From Zygnema cylindricum (Eukaryota; Streptophyta; Zygnematophyceae; Zygnematales; Zygnemataceae), in the NCBI GenBank assembly GCA_037447655.1, contig JBBHKE010000595.1, forward strand, positions 1 to 64,000: 64,000 nt of DNA, written 5' to 3'. Below are positions 33,928 to 46,274 of the stretch, piece by piece; the stretch's first letter is position 1, and each line of letters begins with the position of its first letter. Below the pieces are notes generated by a model that was given only the letters and a program-made list of their open reading frames with translations, did not search any database and had not been told where the DNA came from. Made by a program: the position numbers and the translations under genes.

Positions 33928-36080
33928 ATGGTTCTTACTCAATTTTGGTACAATGATATAAAAGTAATTAAAAGTAATTTTCCATAAAACAATAAAGGGA
34001 AAAACACACTATATTTGTTGGATGACGGTCGGGGATTTATGGAACAAAAAAGAAGAAATGGAAGGAAGTGACAAAAAGAGGGAAGAGGAAGAGGGAAGGA
34101 AGAGGAAGGAAGAGGAAGAGGAAGGAGGAAGGAAGGAAGAGAAGGAGAAGGATACATGGAAGAAACCGCCAGCTCTCCCGCCGCCAAACGGTCAACCGAC
34201 ATTTTAATGCTCAAATCCTGGAATTGTAGTCTTTTGAAAGTTTTTTGTTTTTAAAACACATTTTTTGAATTCACACCTCTTTAAGTTCTAATACAAAGTG
34301 GATTGGAGTCCTCTTAACAAAGAGGATGCCCTCATTTCTAACATGGAACAGTACATACTGGTGATATCCAGACATTTGTCGCTTTCGTTAAAGACACCAT
34401 GAATTCATATTAATGGCGAAGAAACAATCTACCACTCACTTTAGAAACTGAGAATGTAATCGTATGGTTTCTGAATTTTATTTTTTAGGGTTAGGAGCTT
34501 CAGACGAAATAATCAAAGTTCTCAAGTTTGTGTCCAGGGTCCGAGTCTTATCGTTCGAAAGTACAGTACAGTACAGTACTGTAATGTACTATTGATTTTA
34601 CGGTTCCATGTTTTTAGATAAGTGGAACTTGGTTCGTCACAGTTCAGTACTATGTGACAGCGTAGGCCGCGTAACAATACGGTTAATAATTTCATGTATC
34701 TGAAGTTCTGAACCGTTTAGAGACGTGACGGACGCTCCAGAATGTGTCCTATTGAAGCCAATCGGGCGTTCTTGACTGGTGCTGTACTGCACCGTTGCGT
34801 TTAGGTTACGTGTTGTCATAAAATTAGAATCGGTACTTGGATGCTTCGACGGTCAAAATTAAGACAGGCAACGGTACACAGTGCAGAGTACTGTATATGA
34901 AGTCGTAATCTTGCGGATCTGTCCTGTACTTTGTACACATGTAAGGTGCTGTCCTGTGGTCAATTTACATGCTGGTCTACGGTCACATCACGCTAAACAC
35001 AAGTATATGAAGAGAAGCTGTTGTGACACTCGTTCTTCTCAACGCTCATAGAACATCGTTTTAGATCGCTGTTTGAGGTGCCACGCTCGTGCCACGCGTC
35101 GTGTAATCTCCCTGCGCTTTCTGGAAAGATGGGCCTTCAGCAGTAATAATGTCGTACTGGAAATGGTGGTTCTATGAAGCTTCTGGAGTGTTTTCCTGTA
35201 TGTTCCTATGTTTTTTGTCATTTAAACAGTACATCCTGTCCGTTCGATCTGGCCCTATCCTTGCGTGTTCTTAGGTGATTTACTTCTGTCGTACACTTTT
35301 AATATCTTGGCCGTCCGATTATCTTTTTTCCCTTCGGCTTTTTCTTTTTTAGTGCGAAATGAAGCGCACGAAAAATAGTAATCCTTAAATTTTTATAATT
35401 CACATAAACGCACACTGTATCCAAGCTACCGAAAGTGGTTTCAGAAGTTAGAACGGATAAACATAGCCATCCGACTTGTAACCCTAACCCTAATTTTAAA
35501 ATTTCACATTTCTCTACAATTCTGCTGTTACTTTTATTTAAAGATAACACTCGTAGACTCTGCCGAGATTCTTTTGCAGCGAAAAGGTAATTATAATAAT
35601 AATAAGAGAGGATTCTCAAGTGATTTTTTTTCTGAAAGGGAGAATACTCATCATTAGGTTTTTGTCAGGTGACATCATGGTGTCACGTCACGGGTTTCAT
35701 AGGGAGTGAGAGGGAGCTAAGAAAAGTGTGCCACGTATTAGGGAGGGAAGGAGTGAGCTGCAACGAGGTAGAGAGAGAGAGAAGGGAGAGAGTAAAAGGG
35801 AGACAGAGTGGCTGATGAAACAAACGTTAGTTAGTGCCACACACCAACGTTATAGCTGGCTGACAGTTAAAAGGCAGAATTAGAAAAGGGCGAAAAGTGA
35901 GAAGGAGAGGGAGAGAGAGGAAAAAAGAGGAGTGAAAGGAAGAACGTGAAGGGAGAGAGAGAAAGTAAAGAGAAAGAACGTAGAGAGAGAAGGAGAAAAT
36001 AGGGAGAAGAAAGAAAGTAGAGGAGGAGAAAATAGAGGGGGGAGAAAGAGAGGGAGAGAAAACAGAGGGAGGGGAAAAGA
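33928..36080. other. Intergenic region between IMP1-like and DOA10 genes
   Basis: It holds a GGAAGA purine stretch (34075-34155), a GTACAGTACTGTA cluster (34560-34590), a higher-complexity segment (about 34600-35640) without recognisable coding, and a GAGAGG-rich stretch (35880-36080) that ends at the DOA10 ATG and is probably its 5' leader. The missing IMP1 N-terminal exon should lie here or inside 33300-33740. Confidence 0.55.
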
Positions 36081-39000
36081 ATGGTAGAATTTTCTGCAGC
36101 AGAACTTGCTTCGGAACGTTGGGGTTCAGCGTCGGAATTCCACTCCAGTGGAGAAGTTCAAACAGACAAAGAAGATGATCCAAACCCCTTCACACGTGTG
36201 ACAGGAAATTCTGAGGCTGAATCCAGCTCTGGTAGAGATTCTCGGACTTTGAACGATAGGGACAGGGATAGATATGGGAACGGTGACAGAAACGGAAATG
36301 GAAACGGTGTCGGAGACGGAAACAGGAGCGGAGGTGAAAACGGAAACAGAAACGGAGACGGAAACGGAAACGGAAACGGGAACGTAAACAGAGACGGGAA
36401 TGGAGACGGAGATGGATTTTCAGGGTTTAGGGAGCCGGTTGGAGCCCGGTGGAGCCCGGTGGAGCCGGTTGATGGATTTTTAGGAGATGGAGCCGGAAAT
36501 GGAAATGAAAACGGAAACGGAGATGGAAACGGAACCGGGGGAGGAAGCGGAAATGGAAACGGGAATGGAGATGGAAATGAAGAGGAGGAGGATGTTTGCA
36601 GAATATGCAGAACTCCAGGAGAAATCAATAGTCCGTTGTATTATCCATGTGCTTGTAGTGGGAGTATTAAATACGTCCATCAGGAATGTCTGTTACAGTG
36701 GCTCAATCACAGCAACACTCGACACTGCGAGGTGTGTTTAGGTCTTTGCAATTTATATATGAATTAATTTTAATATAAGTTCTTCTCGCATTATTTTTGG
36801 TATGAATGGACACTAGATGTTTCGTGTTGAGTTTTGATCTTTATAAGTTTATCAATTTGTATGTTTCTCTCCACATTATTTCTGCTACGTTTCAATTTCG
36901 AGGTCACTCATTGCTTTTGGTATGAATTGATTTTGGAACTACGATATAAGTTCCTCCGCACATTATTTTGGGCATGAATTAATCCTCCTTCAAGTTTATC
37001 TCCATATTATATTTGGAATGAATTGATTCTATGAGGATGTTTCTAGTGAATTATCTTAAATCTGGGAAGAGTTTGTTATTTTTTTTCTTTTTTGAGTCCT
37101 AAAGGATACCACGCTCTGGTTTTAGGCTTTGTTTTCTGATCTGTCTACCATACTACGGTTCGTAATAGTTTTGCTTTTAGGCTTTCTGAAGGGTATCAGT
37201 TTTCTCATTGCAGTTTTTAAAGGGTGTTAGTTTTCAATTCAGAGTTTTTTAAGGGTGTTACTTTTCTTTTTAGGGTTTTTAAAGGGCGTTTTCCAGTCTA
37301 GTGGACTTGTCAATTTATAGTATCACAATTGATTTTTCATTGGGCAGATGATTTAAGGATACTTTTTCAGGTAATGTTGGTTTTTTTTGTACTTTCAGCA
37401 CAGAAGTATTACTTAAATGAAAGAATGAAAGGAAAACAAAAATTATTGGATATGGCTTTTGGTCCAGAAAGTCATTTTTATTCTTTCGTTTTTGTTTATT
37501 TAATTTATTCTATTGAAACGACTGCAAGTTTTTCAGCACCTGTTTTTTCCTTTTACACATGTCTATCTACCTTGACAAGACCCTGCGTTTGGACTTTCTT
37601 GCTAATCTGTTTTTGATTTATTTTTTTGTTTGTATTTTTTTGCTTTTTTCAATAACTGCAAGTTTGCAAGCAACCATCGTTCTTCCCCCACATATGCCTA
37701 TCTGTCTAACAAGATCCTGTATTTAGGTTTTTAGTTATTTTTTTTTTTGTTTTTTGTTTTTTTAAACGTCTGCAGGTTTGCAAGCACCCGTTCTCCTTCT
37801 CTCCCGTTTATGCAGAAAATGCTCCTTCAAGACTTCCTTTACAAGAATTGGCAATTGGAGCAGCTTTAAAAGCCGGAAGAGGTCTCCGTTTTTCTATGAG
37901 ATTATTTTTGGTCCTTAGTGTCTGGTTACTTTTCATTCCCTTCACAACATGCTGGTTATGGCGTCTTACTTTTGTGAGAACCTTTCAGGATGCCCAAATC
38001 CTCCTCTCGGCTCGATTTTCTCCTATCCTTCTCCTTACCGATTGTGTTTACGGCTCCTTTCTTTCTGCGGGTATAGTTTTTGTATTTCTTTGTGTATCTT
38101 CTTTGAGGGATTATTTTCGCCATTTACACGAACATGGAAACGATAATGGTCGCGAAAACGAGGAAGGAGAGAGAATTAGACCAGGAGGAAGAGGACGAAT
38201 TGTGAGACGCGATATGGTTCGCCAAAACCCTAGGATTGGAGGAGGAGAGGTCGGGAATCGAGATGGAGGGGGAGGAGGAGGAGGAGGAGGAGGACAAGTG
38301 CAACAAGGGGAAGAAATAGACCTTGAAGTTTTGGGGGGAAGAGTTGAATTGGGCCAAATTGCTGTTCCTCCGGTAAATCCGGAGCCTGTCTTTGAATTGC
38401 CCGAGGAACTCGATGCCATCGACGATTTACCTTTCGACGAACTTGTGGGAATGCAAGGGCCAATCATACATCTTATTGAGAATGCGATCACTGTGAGCTT
38501 TTTGTCTCCCTCTCCCTTCCTCCTTTGCTCCCTCCTTTGCTCCCTCCTTTGCTCCCTCCCTCCCTCCCTCCCTCCTCCCCTCTCTCCCGCCCCTCCCTCT
38601 ACCTCCCTCCCCCTCTTCCCCCCTCCCTCCTCCCCTCTCTCCCAGTTTCCCCCCCTTCCTCCCTCCCTCCCTTCCTCCCTCCCTGCCTCCCTCCCTCCCT
38701 GCCTCCCTCCCTCCCCCCCCCTTCTTCCCCCCTTTCCTCCCTCCCTCTCTTCCACTCTCTCCCCCTCTCCCTCCCACCCTCTCTCCCCCCTCCCTTCTCC
38801 CCTCCCTTCTCCCCTCCCTTCTCCCCTCCCTTCTCCCCTCCCTTCTCCCCTCCCTTCTCCCCTCCCTTCCCCCCTCCCTTCCCCCCTCCCTTCCCCCCTC
38901 CCTTCCCCCCTCCCTTCCCCCCTCCCTTCCCCCCTCCCTGCCCCCCTCCCTGCCCCCCTCCCTGCCCCCCTCCCTTCCCCCCTCCCTTCCCCCCTCCCTT

Positions 39001-42000
39001 CCCCCCTCCCTGCCCCCCTCCCTTCCCCCCTCCCTGCCCCCCTCCCTTCCCCCCTCCCTTCCCCCCTCCCTTCCCCCCTCCCTTCCCCCCTCCCTTCCCC
39101 CCTCCCTTCCCCCCTCCCTTCCCCCCTCCCTTCCCCCCTCCCTTCCCCCCTCCCTTCCCCCCTCCCTTCCCCCCTCCCTTCCCCCCTCCCTTCCCCCCTC
39201 CCTTCCCCCCTCCCTTCCCCCCTCCCTTCCCCCCTCCCTTCCCCCCCTCCCTTCCCCCCTCCCTTCCCCCCTCCCTTCCCCCCTCCCTTCCCCCCTCCCT
39301 TCCCCCCTCCCTTCCCCCCTCCCTTCCCCCCTCCCTTCCCCCCTCCCTTCCCCCCTCCCTTCCCCCCTCCCTTCCCCCCTCCCTTCCCCCCTCCCTTCCC
39401 CCCTCCCTTCCCCCCTCCCTTCCCCCCTCCCTTCCCCCCTCCCTTCCCCCCTCCCTTCCCCCCTCCCTTCCCCCCTCCCTTCCCCCCTCCCTTCCCCCCT
39501 CCCTTCCCCCCTCCCTTCCCCCCTCCCTTCCCCCCTCCCTTCCCCCCTCCCTTCCCCCCTCCCTTCCCCCCTCCCTTCCCCCCTCCCTTCCCCCCTCCCT
39601 TCCCCCCTCCCTTCCCCCCTCCCTTCCCCCCTCCCTTCCCCCCTCCCTTCCCCCCTCCCTTCCCCCCTCCCTTCCCCCCTCCCTTCCCCCCTCCCTTCCC
39701 CCCTCCCTTCCCCCCTCCCTTCCCCCCTCCCTTCCCCCCTCCCTTCCCCCCTCCCTTCCCCCCTCCCTTCCCCCCTCCCTTCCCCCCTCCCTTCCCCCCC
39801 TCCCTTCCCCCCTCCCTTCCCCCCTCCCTTCCCCCCTCCCTTCCCCCCTCCCTTCCCCCCTCCCTTCCCCCCTCCCTTCCCCCCTCCCTTCCCCCCTCCC
39901 TTCCCCCCTCCCTTCCCCCCTCCCTTCCCCCCTCCCTTCCCCCCTCCCTTCCCCCCTCCCTTCCCCCCTCCCTTCCCCCCTCCCTTCCCCCCTCCCTTCC
40001 CCCCTCCCTTCCCCCCTCCCTTCCCCCCTCCCTTCCCCCCCTCCCTTCCCCCCTCCCTTCCCCCCTCCCTTCCCCCCTCCCTTCCCCCCTCCCTTCCCCC
40101 CTCCCTTCCCCCCTCCCTTCCCCCCTCCCTTCCCCCCTCCCTTCCCCCCTCCCTTCCCCCCCTCCCTTCCCCCCTCCCTTCCCCCCTCCCTTCCCCCCTC
40201 CCTTCCCCCCTCCCTTCCCCCCTCCCTTCCCCCCTCCCTTCCCCCCTCCCTTCCCCCCTCCCTTCCCCCCTCCCTTCCCCCCTCCCTTCCCCCCTCCCTT
40301 CCCCCCTCCCTTCCCCCCTCCCTTCCCCCCTCCCTTCCCCCCTCCCTTCCCCCCTCCCTTCCCCCCTCCCTTCCCCCCTCCCTTCCCCCCTCCCTTCCCC
40401 CCTCCCTTCCCCCCTCCCTTCCCCCCTCCCTTCCCCCCTCCCTTCCCCCCTCCCTTCCCCCCTCCCTTCCCCCCTCCCTTCCCCCCTCCCTTCCCCCCTC
40501 CCTTCCCCCCTCCCTTCCCCCCTCCCTTCCCCCCTCCCTTCCCCCCTCCCTTCCCCCCTCCCTTCCCCCCTCCCTTCCCCCCTCCCTTCCCCCCTCCCTT
40601 CCCCCCTCCCTTCCCCCCTCCCTTCCCCCCTCCCTTCCCCCCTCCCTTCCCCCCTCCCTTCCCCCCTCCCTTCCCCCCTCCCTTCCCCCCTCCCTTCCCC
40701 CCTCCCTTCCCCCCTCCCTTCCCCCCTCCCTTCCCCCCTCCCTTCCCCCCTCCCTTCCCCCCTCCCTTCCCCCCTCCCTTCCCCCCTCCCTTCCCCCCTC
40801 CCTTCCCCCCTCCCTTCTCCCCCTCCCACCTCCCCCTCCCTCTTCTGAGAATTTAGCCAATTTGGGAATAAAATTGTAGGTTAAACTTATCATACATTCG
40901 GTTGACAAATTTATATCACAGCTTTATTTGTAAGGATGTCGATTTTTTTATAGACATGGAAAACAATAACGGTGTTTGGTGCCCATGATTCTGATCACGG
41001 ATTTCCATGTTTTAGCTCTCCCACTTTTTTCCCTGCCGCAAAGTAAAAGAAATAAAAGATGGCAATTGATTGTGGATTTTTTTTTTGAATTGCAGGTAAT
41101 GGCAAGTAATGCTCTTTTTTTGGCAATTACTCTACTTTTGCCATTCACATTAGGTCGTATGGCTCTTTCGGCAATTGCCCATTTGAGTATAACTCCTGGA
41201 GGGTCTGCGGTGATCATTTTCTCTTCAAAAGCGTTCTCGTCAATCCGTTTATTGTTAGGTTTAACTGCATTTCAAGCAGTTGTTCCCAACATTGTTCAGT
41301 TTTCCGTTAACAGTTCATCAACAGTCATGCCACTTTCAGTTAATGTGGTTAAAAACAGCTCGATTTCAGCAAATTCTTTAACAACTGGGGATCTTCCAAT
41401 TACAAAACTTCAAGAGGGAGATGTTTCTTTTTCAAAGGCAGTTACCGGTTTTGTTTCAGACCAGGCTCCTTTAATGTTTAATGAGACTTCCTCTTTATCA
41501 GATGTTGGGCTGGAGAACTTCGAGAAAGCTATGGACAAAGTTATCGAGACTTATTCCTCCACTTCCGTGTTAGGAGAATTGAGTGAAACGTTAACCAATT
41601 CACCGAACGGAACTGTGCAAGAGGTTATAAACTCTCTTCCGGCATTCTCTGATGGGGCGACTGTTGCGATTGGTTATGGAGTTATGATTGGACTTTTGTT
41701 ATCCTATGTTGGTTTAGTGATGCTTTTGAGATATGCGAGATCGGAGCCTTTAATGGGAAGAACTCGAGGAGGAGTTGCAGCAGTTGCTGAAGCAGCTCCT
41801 TCAATTGTTCGACAAGTTATGGCTGGTGTAAGGTGAGTGTACTATTATTTTTATCAATTGTCAATTTTTTTACCTTTTAGTACATTACTTGAATGGACTG
41901 ATTGAAATATCCCTTTCCCTACTCCCTTACTTTTTAAATTTTCCACCAAATTGTCGGGATGTAGGTGAAGCTTAAATTTTCTTTTGTTTTGTTATTTCTT

Positions 42001-45000
42001 TCGTTTAATCATTTTTTCTTGGGACAACAGGTATATGGCAATGATGGTGAAAGTTTCCGCTCTCTTATTGGTGGAGTTGGGAGTCTTTCCCTTACTTTGT
42101 GGATGGTGGCTCGATGTTTGTACTATGGGACTCCTCAACGCCACTTTGAACCAAAGAATCGCTTTCCTTCGAGGAGCTCCTGTGGCCTGTTCTCTCCTCC
42201 ATTGGCTGGTGGGAATTCTGTATATGTTACAAGTTAGTGTCTTCATCAGTCTCTTACGAGAGGTAAGCATATAAGTTTGTTCAGTAATGGCGCTTTTTAG
42301 TGAGGGGGGGGGGAGGGGATCAGTTATGTCCTTTCCTCCGGCTGTTTGAAATACTATTACAAGTTAGTGTGAGAGAAAGAGAGAGTGAAAGAGAGGGGAG
42401 GTTTCATTAATGATCTCTCCGCCACTGGCTGGTGGGGATCTTGTATATCTTCAGCGACTCACATTTTTTTTCGTACCTTTTTGAAAGAATTGTCTTTGCG
42501 ATATTTAAGGGATAACCATTTTCTTTTCCTACCTTCTGGAAACTGACAATCAGATATTGTTGTTTTTCCTGAAATCTTACATGGTAGTCATCTTTTTTTC
42601 CTACATTTTTGGGAGCTGGCAATTAAATTTCTCCTTTCTTAACCTTCTCCTATACAGGTCCTTCGGCCTGGAGTTTTATACTTTTTACGAGATCCCGCCG
42701 ATCCCAATTACAATCCTTTTCGAGATCTCGTGGACGACCCACTTCACAAACATGCAAGAAGAATGTTTTTGTCTCTTCTGGTTTACGCAAATCTCATTGT
42801 TATGCTGGTTTACGTGCCGGTACAAGCAGCTCTCACATTGGCGCCATCAATGTTTCCTCTCAACCTCAGGTATTTTTTTTTTGTTTTTTCTTTTGTGTTT
42901 CTGTGAAGTTTTGGTTATCTTTTCCCTGTTATCAGCTTATTTCTGTGATTTCTCCTGTTTCTCAGCGTGTTTTGTAGGCTTTCTCTGCTTCGTGGAATTT
43001 TTTTGTGAACTTTTTGTGTTTCTCGGTGTGTTTTTATAAAGTTTTTTGGTTTTTTTGTTTACAGTATTTCAAGTATTGTTTCATAAATGTTAGGTGGTAT
43101 TGATCTTTTCAGGAGTTTTTAGTATCTCTTTATTCGGGTTGTCACATTTTTCTAGGAACAGAGAGTTTTGAATCTAAGAATTGTGAATTGCTTTGTTCTA
43201 TGTTTTGGTTAGAGGTAGTGGGTGAAGAATTTGAAGTTGATTACACTTTCATTTGAAGCCAATTCACAGGCTCTAGAGAACGGATTGTCAATTTTTTACT
43301 CTCCTTCTCACCCAAAAGCAAAAATGTGAAAGAAAACCAACCCAAATGCAAAATAATAATTGAAAATGTGAACGAAATTATTTAAACGAATGCTAATCTT
43401 TTTTTGTCCTTGTCAACCAACAGCTGTATAAGTAAAAACTGATGTCTCAAGAAAATTTGATGCCTTTTTTGCAGATTTTCTGATCCTTTCACGGAAATTC
43501 CAGCCGATATGCTCTTATTCCATGTTTGTGTTCCGTTTACCATTGATCATTTTCGTCCTCGTTTAGCAATGAAACGAGTTTTGGGACATTGGTTCATAAT
43601 TGCGGGAAAAGTTTTCGGGCTCTCAGAATTCTTACTCCCACAAGCTGATAATAATAATAATCATGGAGGAGGGGGTGGAGGAGAGGGAAGAGAGAACAGA
43701 CGTCAGAATGTCCTTGTCGGAGGAAATCTTCTTCTCGAGGGCGCCCCTCCGCCGCCTCCTCCCCCCCCGCCTCCACCTCCTCCACCTGCCCCTCTTCCAG
43801 GAGCTATAGCTCCTGCGGTTGAGAATGTGAGGCGTGAAATAGAGGGGAGAGAGGAGGGAGAGGTAGTACAGAGGAAGGGACCTGGACAAGCGTGGGAGGA
43901 AGAAGAAGGAGGAGATCAAGAAGAGTAAGCCTAAGAAACTCTAGAAAACTTTACTGTGCTCTAAAAATTCTTAAGAACTTTTAAGAACTTCTAAAAACAG
44001 TAAAAGGCCTTAAGAAAGCTCTTGAAAATTCTAAAGTACACACTCCACAAAGCTTTATTCCTTTCATATTTAGTTTTGTATTCTCTTCACCTTATTCATC
44101 GTCTCCTAATTCATTTTTCATATCCATATTTTTTGTTCATGTCCATATCCATTCTCTCCTTTTAAAAAATAGTTTCTCGGGTAGTTTTTGGGAAGGCTGT
44201 ATATTTAAAGCTCGAAAGAGTTGCCTCTATACCCAAAACTAGAGCTATTTGAATATATTTTCGGTTCCAGACCTTTCATGGTAATTTTTGTACTTTCTTT
44301 CTTTCTTTTAGAATACATGTTCATATTACTACTTCCTTTCTTATATAGCTTCTTGGAAATTTAGATTTAGAACTATTCATGTTCATATTGATACTTCCTT
44401 TCTTATATAGCTTCTTGGAAGTTTAGATTGGAAGTTTATCCTTTACAAAACTTGGAAAACCTTGATGAAATGATCGTGATAAAGACGATAATTCTTATGT
44501 TCTTGTTGTAGGAAGCTCAGAACTGTTTGGGATAACAAGCTGGAAACATTCAGGGGACATTTTGGAACTTATTAACATATTTGGAAATGTTTAAGGAATG
44601 TTTAGGAAGGTTTTGGGATCATTTTGGAACAATTAAGGAACATTTTGGGACTACTTAAAAAATATTTTATAGTGTTTTGTATTGGTAGCCATTTGCCAAT
44701 AACCGATATGTACCTTTTTTTGACCTACCGATAACCGATACATTGGTCCGGTATATCGGCAACGGAATTATCGCTATAAAAAACTGAAATTTCGCGATAA
44801 AATACCGATAAATATCGGGCCTGATATTATCGGCGATAACTGTACGGTTCAGACTGTACACTTGTACTGTCTTTGTACGGACACCTTGACAATGCATGCC
44901 ATACTATGTAATGTGTAAAATATACTGCGATATAGTATTAAGTACTATGATGTAGTATACTATACTTTTTACACTTTTCGGCGATACAAAAATCTGTTAG

Positions 45001-46240
45001 TTCCGGAGGGATATACCGGGACCCTCACCGTTTGATAACCGATAATTATCAGTATCGGTTTTTTCGCGATAAGTTTTGACCCGATACACCACTAATATTT
45101 TAAGAATAATGGGAACAATTTGGGATTTTTTTGGAACAGGGACACATTTGTGGCTCGTCTGGTTTTGTTAGTGGTGGTGGCCTGGATGACACTTGTCATT
45201 TGCAATACTGCAATTTTATTGGTTCCCGTCGGCATCGGAAGATGGGTTTTCGGTCACATCACTCGTCTTCCCTTCACTTATGGGGCACAATGCAACGGTA
45301 AGTTTTTTCTGTTTCCATTTCCATTTCCATCTTCGTTCAATTTCTTTGCCATCGCTGTTTTTTTTTTTTGCCTATTTTCAACATCTGTTTCTCTTCGTGA
45401 AAGCAGAGCAGTAAGTGTGTTTTTTACAGTGTTTTATATCGAGGACATTTTTTCGATGTTTGATACCGGGTATTTTTTTGACCCTCGATAGACCCCTTTT
45501 TGTGTCGAAGTCGTTATCTGATAATCCGCTTGAAAAACAAAAAGGACGAATGGATAGAAAAAAAACCCTGTGTCCTCCACATTTAAGCAAATGATATGAC
45601 GGAATCATGTCACCTGTTAGTTGTCAGACTACAAATTTAGCTCTAAGAGTCCGGTGTAAACTGTAAAATAATTTTATTGTCTTAATACGATTTCCTCAAG
45701 CCTACCTCAAGGTCCATCGCCTCGGACTGAAAATAATCACGGTCTAGCCGAGATCAATGAGCTTGTAATAGTGGTGCTCAAAAGTACGCAAAACAAATAT
45801 TTCACGTAGTAATTCAATGGCCGAAAATACCATTTCTTTTTAACGGAAGGCCGAAAGTACAGATTTTCTTTTTCTCCTATCAGTTTTCAAACGGTCCGAT
45901 TTAAAAAAAAAAACTGCTGTCCAAATCCCTGAAATATCGGTGACCAAAAATATCAGTTTTTGACGAATCGAAAATATTTACTAAACCAAATTTGATTCCG
46001 AAGGGGGGTCTTACAACATATACGTAAAGGCAGAAACAGCATGTAGGCTTTCCTGGATACCATAGGGGGCTATTGAGGTATAATTGGATGGCTGGAGCGT
46101 GCTCAGTTGTTGGCGTATCTGTCCGTAATTTTCTGTGCGATGACTTTCAGTTCACCCTGTCTCATATTTTGTAGGATTTTGTTTTTTTGTTTGTTTCTGC
46201 ACGTATCAAATATCGTCAATGGCTGCTTAAATTTATATAG

Positions 46241-46274
<34 letters not shown>

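Noticed and set aside
35480-35496. AACCCTAACCCTAA as an interstitial telomere
   Set aside because: Only two units, within the range of chance in this composition.
38427-40908. Reading frames of 770-1002 codons on both strands (Pro-Phe, Pro-Ser, Gly-Arg-Glu repeats)
   Set aside because: They are open only because the 12-bp C-rich unit has no stop in several frames. Real exon 2 of DOA10 ends at a GT donor at 38493 and the next conserved exon starts at 41096.
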